The position numbers were made by a program, and so were the translations under genes. Of a stretch of DNA of 64,000 nucleotides, positions 43,105 through 51,100 are shown in pieces. The DNA lies in NCBI RefSeq assembly GCF_019710575.1, contig NZ_JAHWFK010000032.1, positions 1-64,000 of the forward strand, in the 5' to 3' direction. Source of the DNA: Paractinoplanes polyasparticus (lineage in GTDB: Bacteria; Actinomycetota; Actinomycetes; Mycobacteriales; Micromonosporaceae). The first letter of the stretch is position 1, and each line of letters begins with the position of its first letter. Below the pieces are notes generated by a model. It was not told the DNA's origin and searched no databases. It worked only from the letters and a program-made list of their open reading frames with translations.

Positions 43105-43116
43105 CCTATGCATAGG
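43105..43116. promoter_or_regulatory. perfect 12-bp palindrome, candidate operator of the HTH/MFS operon
   Basis: CCTATGCATAGG, flanked by GGA and ACC, lies 42 bases before the HTH-protein start and 5 bases upstream of its likely -35. It is AT-rich against the local background. The P-loop gene also starts nearby on the other side. Confidence 0.6.
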
Positions 43117-43120
43117 ACCC

Positions 43121-43150
43121 TTGCAGGCCGGGAACACCCCCGCCTAGCGT
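43121..43150 (+). promoter_or_regulatory. leaderless promoter of the HTH/MFS operon
   Basis: TTGCAG (43121-43126), an 18-base spacer and TAGCGT (43145-43150) end 7 bases before the ATG; there is no Shine-Dalgarno. Confidence 0.6.
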
Positions 43151-43157
43151 CCCTGGC

Positions 43158-43733
43158 ATGGCAGACGAATCCAGGGCCGAGAAGTCCGAGGTGGTGCTGA
43201 CCGACGCCGCCATGATGCGGGCGATGGCTCACCCCCTCCGCATGCACATCGTCGGCTCGCTGCGGCTCGACGGCCCGGCCACCTCGGCGATCCTGGCCCG
43301 CCGCCTCGGCACCGACTCCGGTCAGACCAGCCACCACCTGCGCCTCCTGGCCCGGCACGGCTTCGTCATCGAGGCGCCCGAACAGGGGCGAGGCACGCAC
43401 GGCCGCGAACGATGGTGGAAGGCCGCCCACGAGTCGACCCTGTGGGCGGACGACACCGACGCCGAGGACCTTGCCGCCGCGAACCGGGCCTCCCGCGCCG
43501 TCTACGACCAGGTGATCGACCAGTTCCACGCGGAAGCCGCGCACCAGCGCTGGAGCACGGAGTGGCTCGACGCCGCCGCGACCTCCGACTACGTCATCCG
43601 CACGACCCCGGCCGGCCTCCAGCGCCTCCGCGAGCGGATCGTCGAGGCGATCCGCGAGGCCGACGCCCCCGAGCCGGGCGCCGAGACGGTTGTCGTCGTC
43701 CTGCACGCCTATCCCCGGCGCGGCCGGCGATGA
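43158..43733 (+). CDS. ArsR-like winged-helix regulator
   Basis: A 191-residue regulator with an N-terminal ArsR/HTH_20 domain: MMRAMAHPLRMHIVGSLRLD then RLGTDSGQTSHHLRLLARHG and EAPEQGRGTHGRERWWKAAH, the pattern of actinomycete HTH_20 proteins. No cysteine ligand set is present, so metal sensing is unlikely. The helical C-terminal half may bind a ligand or dimerise. Its TGA overlaps the MFS start (ATGA). The pairing of this regulator class with an MFS exporter is common and suggests a drug-responsive efflux operon. Confidence 0.9.
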   Translation: MADESRAEKSEVVLTDAAMMRAMAHPLRMHIVGSLRLDGPATSAILARRLGTDSGQTSHHLRLLARHGFVIEAPEQGRGTHGRERWWKAAHESTLWADDTDAEDLAAANRASRAVYDQVIDQFHAEAAHQRWSTEWLDAAATSDYVIRTTPAGLQRLRERIVEAIREADAPEPGAETVVVVLHAYPRRGRR

Positions 43734-44965
43734 CCAGCCTGTGGCGCAACCGCGAGTTCAACCTGCTCTGGGGTTCGCAGTCGCTGTCCGATCTGGGCGA
43801 CGGCATCGCCTCCCTCGCGCTCTCACTGCTCGTGCTGGTGAAAACCGGCTCGCCGGTCAGCGCGGGCCTGGTCGGCACGGCCACACAGGCGGCGCGTCTG
43901 CTGCTGCGGCTGCCCGCCGGCGTCCTGGTCGACCGGGTGGACCGCCGCCACGCGCTGATCGCTTGCGACGCCGTACGCCTGCTCGTTTTCGCCGTCCTGA
44001 CATTCTGTGTCATCACCGACCGCGCCGGGCTCGAGCTGATCCTGGTGGTCGCGGTCGTCGACGCCGGCGCGAGCGCGGTCTTCTCCACAGCCGAGGACGC
44101 GTCCTTGCGCAGCATCGTGCCGATCGGGCAACTGCCGGACGCGGTCGCCCGCAACGAGGCGCGCTCGTACGGCACCGCGCTGGCCGGGCCTCCCCTGGGC
44201 GGCCTGCTGTTCAGCCTGGGCCACGCCGTGCCGTTCGCCGCCAACTTCCTGTCGTATCTCGTGTCGATCGTGGCGGTCCTGTTCATCCGCAAGCCGTTGC
44301 AGGCGCCGCGCGAGGAGGAACCCCAGGGGTACGGCGCCGCCCTGACCGAAGGCCTCCGGTTCGTGCTGACGCATCCGTTCCTGCGTACGCTCATGCTGGT
44401 CGCCGCGCCGCTGAACTTCGCCATCACCGGCGTCATCTTCACGGTGATCGTCGCCCTGCAACGCCACGGCACCACCCCGGCCGTCATCGGCCTGACCGAG
44501 ACCGTCGTCGCCGCCGGAGGCCTGCTCGGCGCGTTCGCCGCGCCCGCCATCCAGCGCCGCCTGCGACTGGTGCCCCTGGTCCGCACGCTGTGCTGGACCG
44601 CCGCCGCCCTACTGGCCACCGCCGCGCTGCTTCCGTCGAGCATCGCCGCCGCCGTCCCGCTGGGGCTGACCGTCTTCCTCGGCCCGGCGGCAAACGCCGC
44701 CCTCTTCGGCTACCAGGCCGCGATCACCCCCGACCGCCTTCAGGGCCGCGTCATCAGCGTCATCATGGTCGCCGCGACCTCACTGGCCGCCCTGGCTCCG
44801 CTGCTCGCGGGCACGATCCTCGCCTGGCGCGGCCCGGCCACCGCGATCCTGTTCTTCGCCGCCGCCGTCGCCGGCTCGGCCCTGATCGCCACCCTCGGCA
44901 CCGGCCTCCGCTGGACCGAAAGCCCCGTCACCGTCCCGGCCGCCTCAGGGTCGGCAGGACACTAG
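43730..44965 (+). CDS. MFS exporter
   Basis: A 411-residue MFS protein of the MFS_3/EntS-like group with twelve membrane helices. SLWRNREFNLLWGSQSLSDL begins the protein, PAGVLVDRVDRRHAL is the loop 2-3 signature, and ALFGYQAAITPDRLQGRVIS the second-half repeat. Relatives export macrolides, enterobactin or other small molecules. Translationally coupled to the HTH regulator. The stop TAG shares the palindrome CTAG with the stop of the convergent sigma-factor gene. Confidence 0.93.
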   Translation: MTSLWRNREFNLLWGSQSLSDLGDGIASLALSLLVLVKTGSPVSAGLVGTATQAARLLLRLPAGVLVDRVDRRHALIACDAVRLLVFAVLTFCVITDRAGLELILVVAVVDAGASAVFSTAEDASLRSIVPIGQLPDAVARNEARSYGTALAGPPLGGLLFSLGHAVPFAANFLSYLVSIVAVLFIRKPLQAPREEEPQGYGAALTEGLRFVLTHPFLRTLMLVAAPLNFAITGVIFTVIVALQRHGTTPAVIGLTETVVAAGGLLGAFAAPAIQRRLRLVPLVRTLCWTAAALLATAALLPSSIAAAVPLGLTVFLGPAANAALFGYQAAITPDRLQGRVISVIMVAATSLAALAPLLAGTILAWRGPATAILFFAAAVAGSALIATLGTGLRWTESPVTVPAASGSAGH

Positions 44966-46215
44966 AAGCCGGCCGCGCGCCGCTCGAGGTATCGGCGCTC
45001 GGCCGGGTTCGCCGTCAGTTCCGCGGCTTTCCCGTACGCCGCCACGGCCGCTTCCTTCCGGCCGAGCCGCCGCAACAGGTCGGCTCGGACCGTGTGCCAC
45101 ACGTGGTGGCGTTCCAGCCCCTCGAGACCGTCGACGACGGCCAGCGCCAGGGCCGGCCCGTGCACCTCGGCCACCGCGACCGCCCGGTGCAACGCCACGA
45201 CCGGCCCGCCCGCGACAGCCGTCAGGTGGTCGTAGATCTGGAGGATCTGCGGCCAGTCCGTCGCGGCCGCGTCGGCCGCGTCGGCGTGCACGGCGTTGAT
45301 CGTCGCCTGCAACTGGTACGTCCCGGGCCGGCCGCGCCGCAGGCAGTCCCGCAGCAGCGCCTGACCCTCGGTGATGTGCTCGCGGTTCCAGAGCGTACGG
45401 TCCTGATCCGCCAGCACCACCAGGTCACCCTCGGCGGTCGTCCGGGCGGGCCGCCGGGCCTCGATCAGCAGCATCAGGGCGAGCAGACCGCGCGCCTCGG
45501 GCTCGTCGGGCATCAGCGCCACCAGCAGGCGGGTCAGCCGGATCGCCTCACCCGCGAGGTCGTCCCGGGTCAGCCCCGGCCCCGAGCTCGCCGCGTACCC
45601 CTCGTTGAAGATCAGATAGAGCACCGCCAGCACCGCGCCGAGCCGGTCCGGCAGGTCCTCGTCGTGGGGCACGCGGTACGGGATGCGCGCGTCCCGGATC
45701 TTGCCCTTGGCCCGCGACAGCCGCTGTCCCATGGTTGCCTCCGGCACCAGGAACGCCCGCGCGATCTCGCCCGTGGTGAGCCCGCCCAGCAGCCGCAACG
45801 TCAGCGCCACCCGTGCCGCCGGCGCCAGTGCGGGGTGACAGCAGGTGAAGATGAGCCGCAATTGGTCGTCCGCCATGTCCTCGACCCGCTTTCCCGTCGC
45901 CCCACCGCCGGCCAACGCCTCGGACTCGGCCGAAACGGCGACCCCGGCCGCCCATTCCCGCACTGCCGCCGCCTCCCGGCCGCTCCGGGTCGATTCGCGG
46001 CGCAGCCGGTCGACCGCCCGGTTCCGGGCCGTCGTGATGATCCAGCCGGCCGGGCTGGGCGGAACGCCGTCCTCGGTCCAGCGGGGCACGGCCACGGCGA
46101 ACGCCTCCTGCACGGCCTCCTCGGCGAGGTCGATGTCGCCGAAGTGCCGGATGAGGACGGCCACCGCCCGGCCGTACTCCGCCCGGTAGACCTGCTCGAT
46201 CCCGTTCTCGGTCAC
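44962..46215 (-). CDS. ECF42-type RNA polymerase sigma factor
   Basis: A 417-residue extended sigma factor. Region 2 is at the N-terminus (VYRAEYGRAVAVLIRHFGDI then DLAEEAVQEAFAVAVPRW), region 4 follows (LGGLTTGEIARAFLVPEA then TMGQRLSRAKGKIRDARI), and the long C-terminal half (about 190-417) is the helical TPR-like domain of the ECF42 group. Such factors lack an anti-sigma partner and are encoded with a DGPF protein; here the GTG start overlaps the stop of that gene as GTGA. Activity is thought to be controlled by the C-terminal domain. Confidence 0.94.
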   Translation of the reverse strand: MTENGIEQVYRAEYGRAVAVLIRHFGDIDLAEEAVQEAFAVAVPRWTEDGVPPSPAGWIITTARNRAVDRLRRESTRSGREAAAVREWAAGVAVSAESEALAGGGATGKRVEDMADDQLRLIFTCCHPALAPAARVALTLRLLGGLTTGEIARAFLVPEATMGQRLSRAKGKIRDARIPYRVPHDEDLPDRLGAVLAVLYLIFNEGYAASSGPGLTRDDLAGEAIRLTRLLVALMPDEPEARGLLALMLLIEARRPARTTAEGDLVVLADQDRTLWNREHITEGQALLRDCLRRGRPGTYQLQATINAVHADAADAAATDWPQILQIYDHLTAVAGGPVVALHRAVAVAEVHGPALALAVVDGLEGLERHHVWHTVRADLLRRLGRKEAAVAAYGKAAELTANPAERRYLERRAAGF

Positions 46216-46553
46216 GCGATCGGACGGACCTCGATCGCCAGCGGCGCCAGCACCGCTGCCACCCGGGCACCCCAGCTCAGCGCCTCGTCGAGGTCGGCCG
46301 CCCGGATGACGGTGAAGCCGCCCAGATGTTCCTTGCCCTCGGTGAACGGGCCGTCGGTGAGCACCGCGTCCCCGTCCCGGTCGCGGACGACGGTCGCCGT
46401 CGACGGCGGGTGCAGCCCCACGGCGAACACCCAGGCCCCCGCGGCCTTCATCTCGTCGTTCAGCTTTCCCAGCTCAGCCATGACGGGCTCGAGCACTGCG
46501 GGCGGCGGCGGATCCCCGTCGGGCTGGTAGATGCTCAGCAGGTACTGCTTCAT
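46212..46553 (-). CDS. YCII/DGPF-domain protein, ECF42 partner
   Basis: A 113-residue YCII-related protein carrying the DGPF signature (VLTDGPFTEGKEHLGGFTVI). Start MKQYLLSIYQPDGDPPPP is typical. GAGGAGGAGCG lies directly before the ATG, an unusually strong ribosome site for this window. It is the first gene of the DGPF-ECF42 pair and is the usual regulon target of that sigma group; its biochemical role is not established. Confidence 0.93.
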   Translation of the reverse strand: MKQYLLSIYQPDGDPPPPAVLEPVMAELGKLNDEMKAAGAWVFAVGLHPPSTATVVRDRDGDAVLTDGPFTEGKEHLGGFTVIRAADLDEALSWGARVAAVLAPLAIEVRPIA

Positions 46554-46571
46554 CGCTCCTCCTCGTGGCTA

Positions 46572-46596
46572 CTCATTCAGCACCTACACGAATGAG
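46572..46596 (-). promoter_or_regulatory. inverted repeat upstream of the DGPF-ECF42 operon
   Basis: Perfect 7-bp arms CTCATTC and GAATGAG, 11 bases apart, lie 19 bases before the DGPF start, where the promoter should be. Confidence 0.45.
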
Positions 46597-46636
46597 CGCA
46601 CCCGCTTTCGACAACCCCGCAGCGAGGCGAGGACCG

Positions 46637-49387
46637 TCAGAGCCCGGCGTGGTAGGCGAGCACCCCCCGGTTGATCGCGGTGATCGCCTTGCGGGCCGTG
46701 TCGCGCAGGCTCTCGGAGGCGGCCGACGCCTCGCGCAGCTGACCCAGCAGGTCGAGCACCTGGCGCGCCCAGCGGACGAAGTCGCCCGCGGGCATGTCGG
46801 CGTCGTAGTTGTGCCCGCTCGCCAGCACCTTGGCCAGCGGCTCGCCCCGCGCCCAGCGGTACATCGGCCACACGAAACCGGGGTCGGGCTCACGGGTCAG
46901 GGTGAGCCCGTGGTCGGACTCGTCGCCGGCGATCTCGCCCCACAGCTTGCCGCAGGCGTCGACGGCCTCGGTGATCGCGCCCTTGGGCACCGAGGCGCGG
47001 TCGTCGGTCTCGCGGCGCGACTCGTAGAGGACCATGGACACCGCGGCGGCCAGCTCGTCGGGGGCCAGACCGTCCCACACGCCGTGGCGCAGGCACTCGG
47101 CCACCAGCAGGTCGGCCTCGGACCAGATGCGGCCCAGCATGCGGCCCGGCTCGGTGACCTCGCCGGCCTCGGTGAGGTAGCCGCGCTCGGCCAGCACCGC
47201 GCAGACCTGGTCGAACGTGCGGGCCAGCGAGCTGGTGCGCCCGGCCACCTTTTCGCGCAGCGCGTCGGTGTCACGCAGCAGCCGGTGCCGCCGCTCGGCC
47301 CAGCGGGCGTGGTCTTCCCGCTCGGGGCAGGCGTGGCACGGGTGCTGCCGCATCTGCACCTTGAGCAGCGCGATCTCGGGGTCCTCGCCGGTGCCGCCGC
47401 GCGAGCGGCGCCGGCCGTTGCCGTGCCGGTCGTGCCCGGTGGCGCTGATCTGGGCGGCCAGGTCGCGGCGGGCGGCGGGCGAGCGCGGATTGAAATGCTT
47501 GGGCACGCGGACGCGCTCGAGCACCTCGGCCTCGCCCGCGAAGTCGGCCGGGCTGACCCGGCCGGCCCACCTGTCCTGCGTGAGCACCAGCGGGCGGGGC
47601 TCGCCGAATCCGCCGCTGGGGGCCTCGAGCACCACGGCCAGCCCGGCGCGGCGGCCCTGCGCCACCCGGATGACGTCGCCGACCCGCAGCCGCTCGAGCG
47701 ACGTCACCACCGCCGCCCGCCGCTGCGCCACCCCCTGCCGGGCGTTGGCGCGTTCCCGGTCGGCGATCGCGATCCGGATCGCGAAGTACTCGTCGAAGTC
47801 GCCGTGGTGGCAGGCCTCGTCGTTGGCGTAGGACTCCATGGTCTCGACGTTGCGCTGCACCTGGCGGGCCAGGCCGACCACCGAGCGGTCGGCCTGGAAC
47901 TGGGCGAACGACGACTCGAGCAGCTCGCGGGCCTGGTCGGCGCCGACGGAGCCGACGAGGTTGACCGCCATGTTGTAGGACGGGCGGAACGAGGACCGCA
48001 GCGGGTAGGTGCGGGTGGAGGCCAGGCCGGCGACGAGGCGCGGGTCGACCTCGGGGCTCCAGAGCACCACGGCGTGCCCCTCGACATCGATGCCGCGGCG
48101 GCCGGCCCGGCCCGTGAGCTGCGTGTATTCGCCGGGTGTGAGGTCGACGTGGGCCTCGCCGTTGAACTTGACCAGCCGTTCGAGCACCACGCAGCGGGCC
48201 GGCATGTTGATGCCCAGGGCCAGCGTCTCGGTGGCGAAGACCGCCTTGACCAGGCCCTGGACGAAGCATTCCTCGACCGCCTCCTTGAAGGCGGGCAGCA
48301 TGCCGGCGTGGTGGGCCGCGATGCCCCGCTCGAGACCGTCGAGCCATTCCCAGTAGCCCAGGACCGACAGGTCTTCGCGCGGGATGGAAGCCACCTTGGC
48401 CTCGGCGATGGTGCGGATCGCGGCCCGTTCCTCGGCGCTGGTGAGCCGCAGCCCGGCGCTGAGGCACTGCTGCACGGCGGCGTCGCACCCGGCCCGGCTG
48501 AAGATGAACAGGATGGCCGGCAGCAGGTTGGCGCGTTCGAGCCGGTCGACGACCTCGGCCCGGGGCGGGGGCTGCCAGCGCTTCGACCGGCCGCCGCGAC
48601 CCGGCCCGTACGACCGGTCGGTCATCTCGAGCCGGCGCTGCATCTCGCGCGTGTAGCGCAGCAACTCGGGGTGCACGTCGTGCTTCCGGGCCGCGTCGGC
48701 GTCGTGGAACAGGTCGAACATGCGGCGGCCGACCAGCATGTGCTGCCAGAGCGGGACGGGACGGTGCTCACTGACGACGACCTCGGTCTCGCCCCGCACG
48801 GTGACCAGCCAGTCGGCGAACTCCTCGTAGTTGCTGACCGTGGCCGACAGCGACACCAGGGTCACCGAGGACGGGAGGTGGATGATCACCTCTTCCCAGA
48901 CCGCGCCGCGGAACCGGTCGGCCAGGTAGTGCACCTCGTCCATCACGACGTAGGCCAGGTTCTTGAGCGCGGGCGAGCCCGCGTAGAGCATGTTGCGCAG
49001 CACCTCGGTGGTCATCACGATCACGGGCGCGTCGCCGTTGATGGCGTTGTCGCCGGTCAGCAGGCCGACCTGGTCGGGCCCGTAGCGCTCGACCAGGTCG
49101 TGGTACTTCTGGTTGGAGAGCGCCTTGATCGGCGTCGTGTAGAAGCACTTGCGCTCGCCGGCGCGCAGAGCGAGGTGGACCGCGAACTCGCCGACCACCG
49201 TCTTGCCGGCGCCGGTGGGGGCGCACACGAGCACGCCGCTGCCCCGTTCGAGCGATTCACAGGCGGAACGCTGGAAATCGTCGAGGTCGAAGCCGACGTC
49301 GAGCATGAAATCCGCGAGCGCCGGAAACTCGGCCACCCGGGCCGCCCGCCGCTTGGACGCTGCATATCTTTCGGCGGGACTCGTCAT
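46637..49387 (-). CDS. helY: Ski2/Mtr4-like DEVH-box RNA helicase
   Basis: A 916-residue superfamily 2 helicase homologous to mycobacterial HelY. Walker A is CAPTGAGKTVVGEF, the DEVH box VVMDEVHYLADRF, motif III SLSATVSN, and motif VI QLTGRAGRRGID; the C-terminal DSHCT helical domain includes FVRWARQVLDLLGQLREA. It is expected to unwind structured RNA. In mycobacteria helY follows tatC directly; here six genes (49452-53987) lie between. ATG 49387 is preferred: it is 7 bases after TACGCT and the first residues match the family. Confidence 0.94.
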   Translation of the reverse strand: MTSPAERYAASKRRAARVAEFPALADFMLDVGFDLDDFQRSACESLERGSGVLVCAPTGAGKTVVGEFAVHLALRAGERKCFYTTPIKALSNQKYHDLVERYGPDQVGLLTGDNAINGDAPVIVMTTEVLRNMLYAGSPALKNLAYVVMDEVHYLADRFRGAVWEEVIIHLPSSVTLVSLSATVSNYEEFADWLVTVRGETEVVVSEHRPVPLWQHMLVGRRMFDLFHDADAARKHDVHPELLRYTREMQRRLEMTDRSYGPGRGGRSKRWQPPPRAEVVDRLERANLLPAILFIFSRAGCDAAVQQCLSAGLRLTSAEERAAIRTIAEAKVASIPREDLSVLGYWEWLDGLERGIAAHHAGMLPAFKEAVEECFVQGLVKAVFATETLALGINMPARCVVLERLVKFNGEAHVDLTPGEYTQLTGRAGRRGIDVEGHAVVLWSPEVDPRLVAGLASTRTYPLRSSFRPSYNMAVNLVGSVGADQARELLESSFAQFQADRSVVGLARQVQRNVETMESYANDEACHHGDFDEYFAIRIAIADRERANARQGVAQRRAAVVTSLERLRVGDVIRVAQGRRAGLAVVLEAPSGGFGEPRPLVLTQDRWAGRVSPADFAGEAEVLERVRVPKHFNPRSPAARRDLAAQISATGHDRHGNGRRRSRGGTGEDPEIALLKVQMRQHPCHACPEREDHARWAERRHRLLRDTDALREKVAGRTSSLARTFDQVCAVLAERGYLTEAGEVTEPGRMLGRIWSEADLLVAECLRHGVWDGLAPDELAAAVSMVLYESRRETDDRASVPKGAITEAVDACGKLWGEIAGDESDHGLTLTREPDPGFVWPMYRWARGEPLAKVLASGHNYDADMPAGDFVRWARQVLDLLGQLREASAASESLRDTARKAITAINRGVLAYHAGL

Positions 49388-49394
49388 GACCACA

Positions 49395-49445
49395 AGCGTA
49401 GGTCGTGGGTGTGACAACAGAGGGCACGGGCACGGTCGGTATGGT
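49395..49445. promoter_or_regulatory. divergent leaderless promoters for helY and the HAD gene
   Basis: Minus strand: TACGCT (49400-49395) ends 7 bases before the helY ATG. Plus strand: TATGGT (49440-49445) ends 6 bases before the HAD GTG. Neither gene has a Shine-Dalgarno. Confidence 0.5.
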
Positions 49446-49451
49446 GCATCC

Positions 49452-50192
49452 GTGCCGGATGTTGCATCGACCGATCACCCTCCCCATCGGCCGCACCGTC
49501 AGGTCGACGCCGTGCTGTTCGATTTCCACGGCACGTTGGCCCAGGTGGAAGACCCGGTGACCTGGGTTCTGGCGGCCGCCGCGACGTGCGGGCGCGAGCT
49601 CGACCGGGGCAAGGCCACGGTGCTGGCCGACCGTCTGGTCACCGCCGGGCGGGCCGGTGGCCCGCTGCCCCACCGGGTGCCGCCCGGTCTGGCCGAGCAC
49701 TGGGCCGACCGCGACCTGTACGCCCAGAGCCACCGCGCCGCCTACACCGGGCTGGCCGCGACGGTCTCGACCGACGTCGAGGGCCTGGCCGACGCCCTGT
49801 ACGACCGGCTGCTCGCCCCGGACGGCTGGCTGCCCTACCCGGACACGGAGCCCACCCTGCGTACGTTGCACGACGCCGGCATCAAGGTGGCGGTGGTCAG
49901 CAACATCGGCTTCGACATCCGCCCGCTGTTCGACGCCTGGGGCATGACGGCGCTGATCGACGCGTACGCCCTGAGCTACGAGCTCGGCCGCACCAAGCCC
50001 GACCCGGCCATCTTCCTGCGCGCCTGCGGCATGCTGGGCGCCGACCCCGAGCGCACGCTCATGGTCGGCGACACCCCGGCCGACGCCGGCGCGGTCCGTG
50101 CCGGCTGCGCCGCGCTGGTGCTCCCGGCTGCTGAGCCCGGCCGCCCCAACGGTTTGGGCGCCACCCTGGCCCTGACCGGCTGTTCAGCCTAG
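49452..50192 (+). CDS. HAD-superfamily hydrolase
   Basis: A 246-residue phosphatase-like HAD protein. Motif I is AVLFDFHGTLAQ (the usual second Asp is His, DFHGT), motif II VAVVSNIGFDIR, motif III TKPDPAIF and motif IV LMVGDTPADAGAVRAG. The cap is helical (type C1). The Asp to His change at the second acid is known in some HAD phosphatases but could change activity. GTG 49452 gives a start with VPDVAST. Divergent from helY and convergent with the globin gene. Confidence 0.9.
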   Translation: MPDVASTDHPPHRPHRQVDAVLFDFHGTLAQVEDPVTWVLAAAATCGRELDRGKATVLADRLVTAGRAGGPLPHRVPPGLAEHWADRDLYAQSHRAAYTGLAATVSTDVEGLADALYDRLLAPDGWLPYPDTEPTLRTLHDAGIKVAVVSNIGFDIRPLFDAWGMTALIDAYALSYELGRTKPDPAIFLRACGMLGADPERTLMVGDTPADAGAVRAGCAALVLPAAEPGRPNGLGATLALTGCSA

Positions 50193-50198
50193 GGCGGA

Positions 50199-50690
50199 TC
50201 AGATGCGCCCTAGATACGGCGGGGCCACGCCCCAGCCCCAGTGCGGCACCGGCGCGTCGCGCACCGGGTCGGCGCCGGGTTGCGAGTTCTCCCGGGCGAG
50301 CCGGGTGCCCCATTCCAGGTAGCCCGCGAACGCGGCCCGGAACTCCGGGTCGTCCGGCAGGCTCACCTCGTCGGCGGCGTCCATCATCAGATTGACCCAG
50401 CGCCGCCGCTGGGGCTCGGTGATCCCCTTGCCGAGGTGATGCCGCAGCATGGCCCCGTAGCCGCCGCGCCCGGCGGTGTAGGCGGCGGGCCCGCCGAACA
50501 CTTCGCCCAGCCAGAGGGCCACGTAGCGCGGATGGTCCGGATGCATTCCGGCGAACAGCGCCGACAGCAGATCGTCGACGACAACCCGCCGGTAGAACGC
50601 TTCGCACAGGGCTTGCAGCGCCTTCTGGCCGCCGGCCCACTCGTAGAGGGTCGGCGGCGCCGCGCCTTTGCTGGTGTACTCGTCAGCCAC
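50199..50690 (-). CDS. glbO: group II truncated haemoglobin (trHbO)
   Basis: A 163-residue group II truncated globin. TLYEWAGGQKALQALCEAFY with the B10 tyrosine (FYRRV), the GMHPDHPRYVALWLGEVFGG region and the proximal histidine in MLRHHLGKGI are conserved; the invariant Trp at G8 is in RRRWVNLMMDAADEV. A C-terminal extension ends at GWGVAPPYLGRI. Group II globins bind oxygen and support redox or peroxide chemistry. GTG 50690 is chosen since upstream codons are TTG only. It is divergent from an HxlR gene 73 bases away. Confidence 0.93.
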   Translation of the reverse strand: MADEYTSKGAAPPTLYEWAGGQKALQALCEAFYRRVVVDDLLSALFAGMHPDHPRYVALWLGEVFGGPAAYTAGRGGYGAMLRHHLGKGITEPQRRRWVNLMMDAADEVSLPDDPEFRAAFAGYLEWGTRLARENSQPGADPVRDAPVPHWGWGVAPPYLGRI

Positions 50691-50728
50691 GGGGAAAGCC
50701 CACCATCGGCGGCCGCCCCCGATCAAGT

Positions 50729-50746
50729 ACGCACTTTCCGGTGCGT
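50729..50746. promoter_or_regulatory. candidate HxlR operator
   Basis: ACGCAC-N6-GTGCGT is a perfect 6-bp inverted repeat between the globin and HxlR starts, with a centre spacing of 6 bases, in the range of HxlR/YodB-type dimer sites. Confidence 0.6.
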
Positions 50747-50763
50747 GACCCGCGGAGACGACG

Positions 50764-51096
50764 ATGACGAAGCGTTACCACTGCCCGGTCGAGCTCACCG
50801 TCGACGTGGTCGGGGGCAAGTGGCGGGTGGTGATCCTGGCCCGCCTCAAGGAGGGCGTGCACCGCTACGGCGAGCTGCGCCGGCGGATGCCGGGGATCAG
50901 CGACAAGATGCTCACCCAGCGGCTGCGCGAGCTCGAGGCCGACGGGCTGGTGGCCCGCGACGACCTCGAGACCGTGCCACCGCATGTGGAATACCGGCTG
51001 ACCGACGAGGGCCGGAGCCTGACGCCGGTGCTGCAGGCGCTCTACGACTGGGGGCTGGAGCGCGCCGCCCGCACCGGCGTCCCGGTCGGCTCGTGA
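50764..51096 (+). CDS. HxlR-family redox-type regulator
   Basis: A 110-residue winged-helix protein. The N-terminal KRYHCPVELTVDVVGGKWRV includes the cysteine (C7) that acts as a thiol sensor in YodB/HypR-type members; ISDKMLTQRLRELEADGLVA is the recognition helix and VEYRLTDEGRSL the wing. GGAGACGACG precedes the ATG. Divergent from the truncated globin, with an inverted repeat between them, so it may control the globin gene in response to thiol-reactive or redox stress. Confidence 0.92.
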   Translation: MTKRYHCPVELTVDVVGGKWRVVILARLKEGVHRYGELRRRMPGISDKMLTQRLRELEADGLVARDDLETVPPHVEYRLTDEGRSLTPVLQALYDWGLERAARTGVPVGS

Positions 51097-51100
51097 GCCG

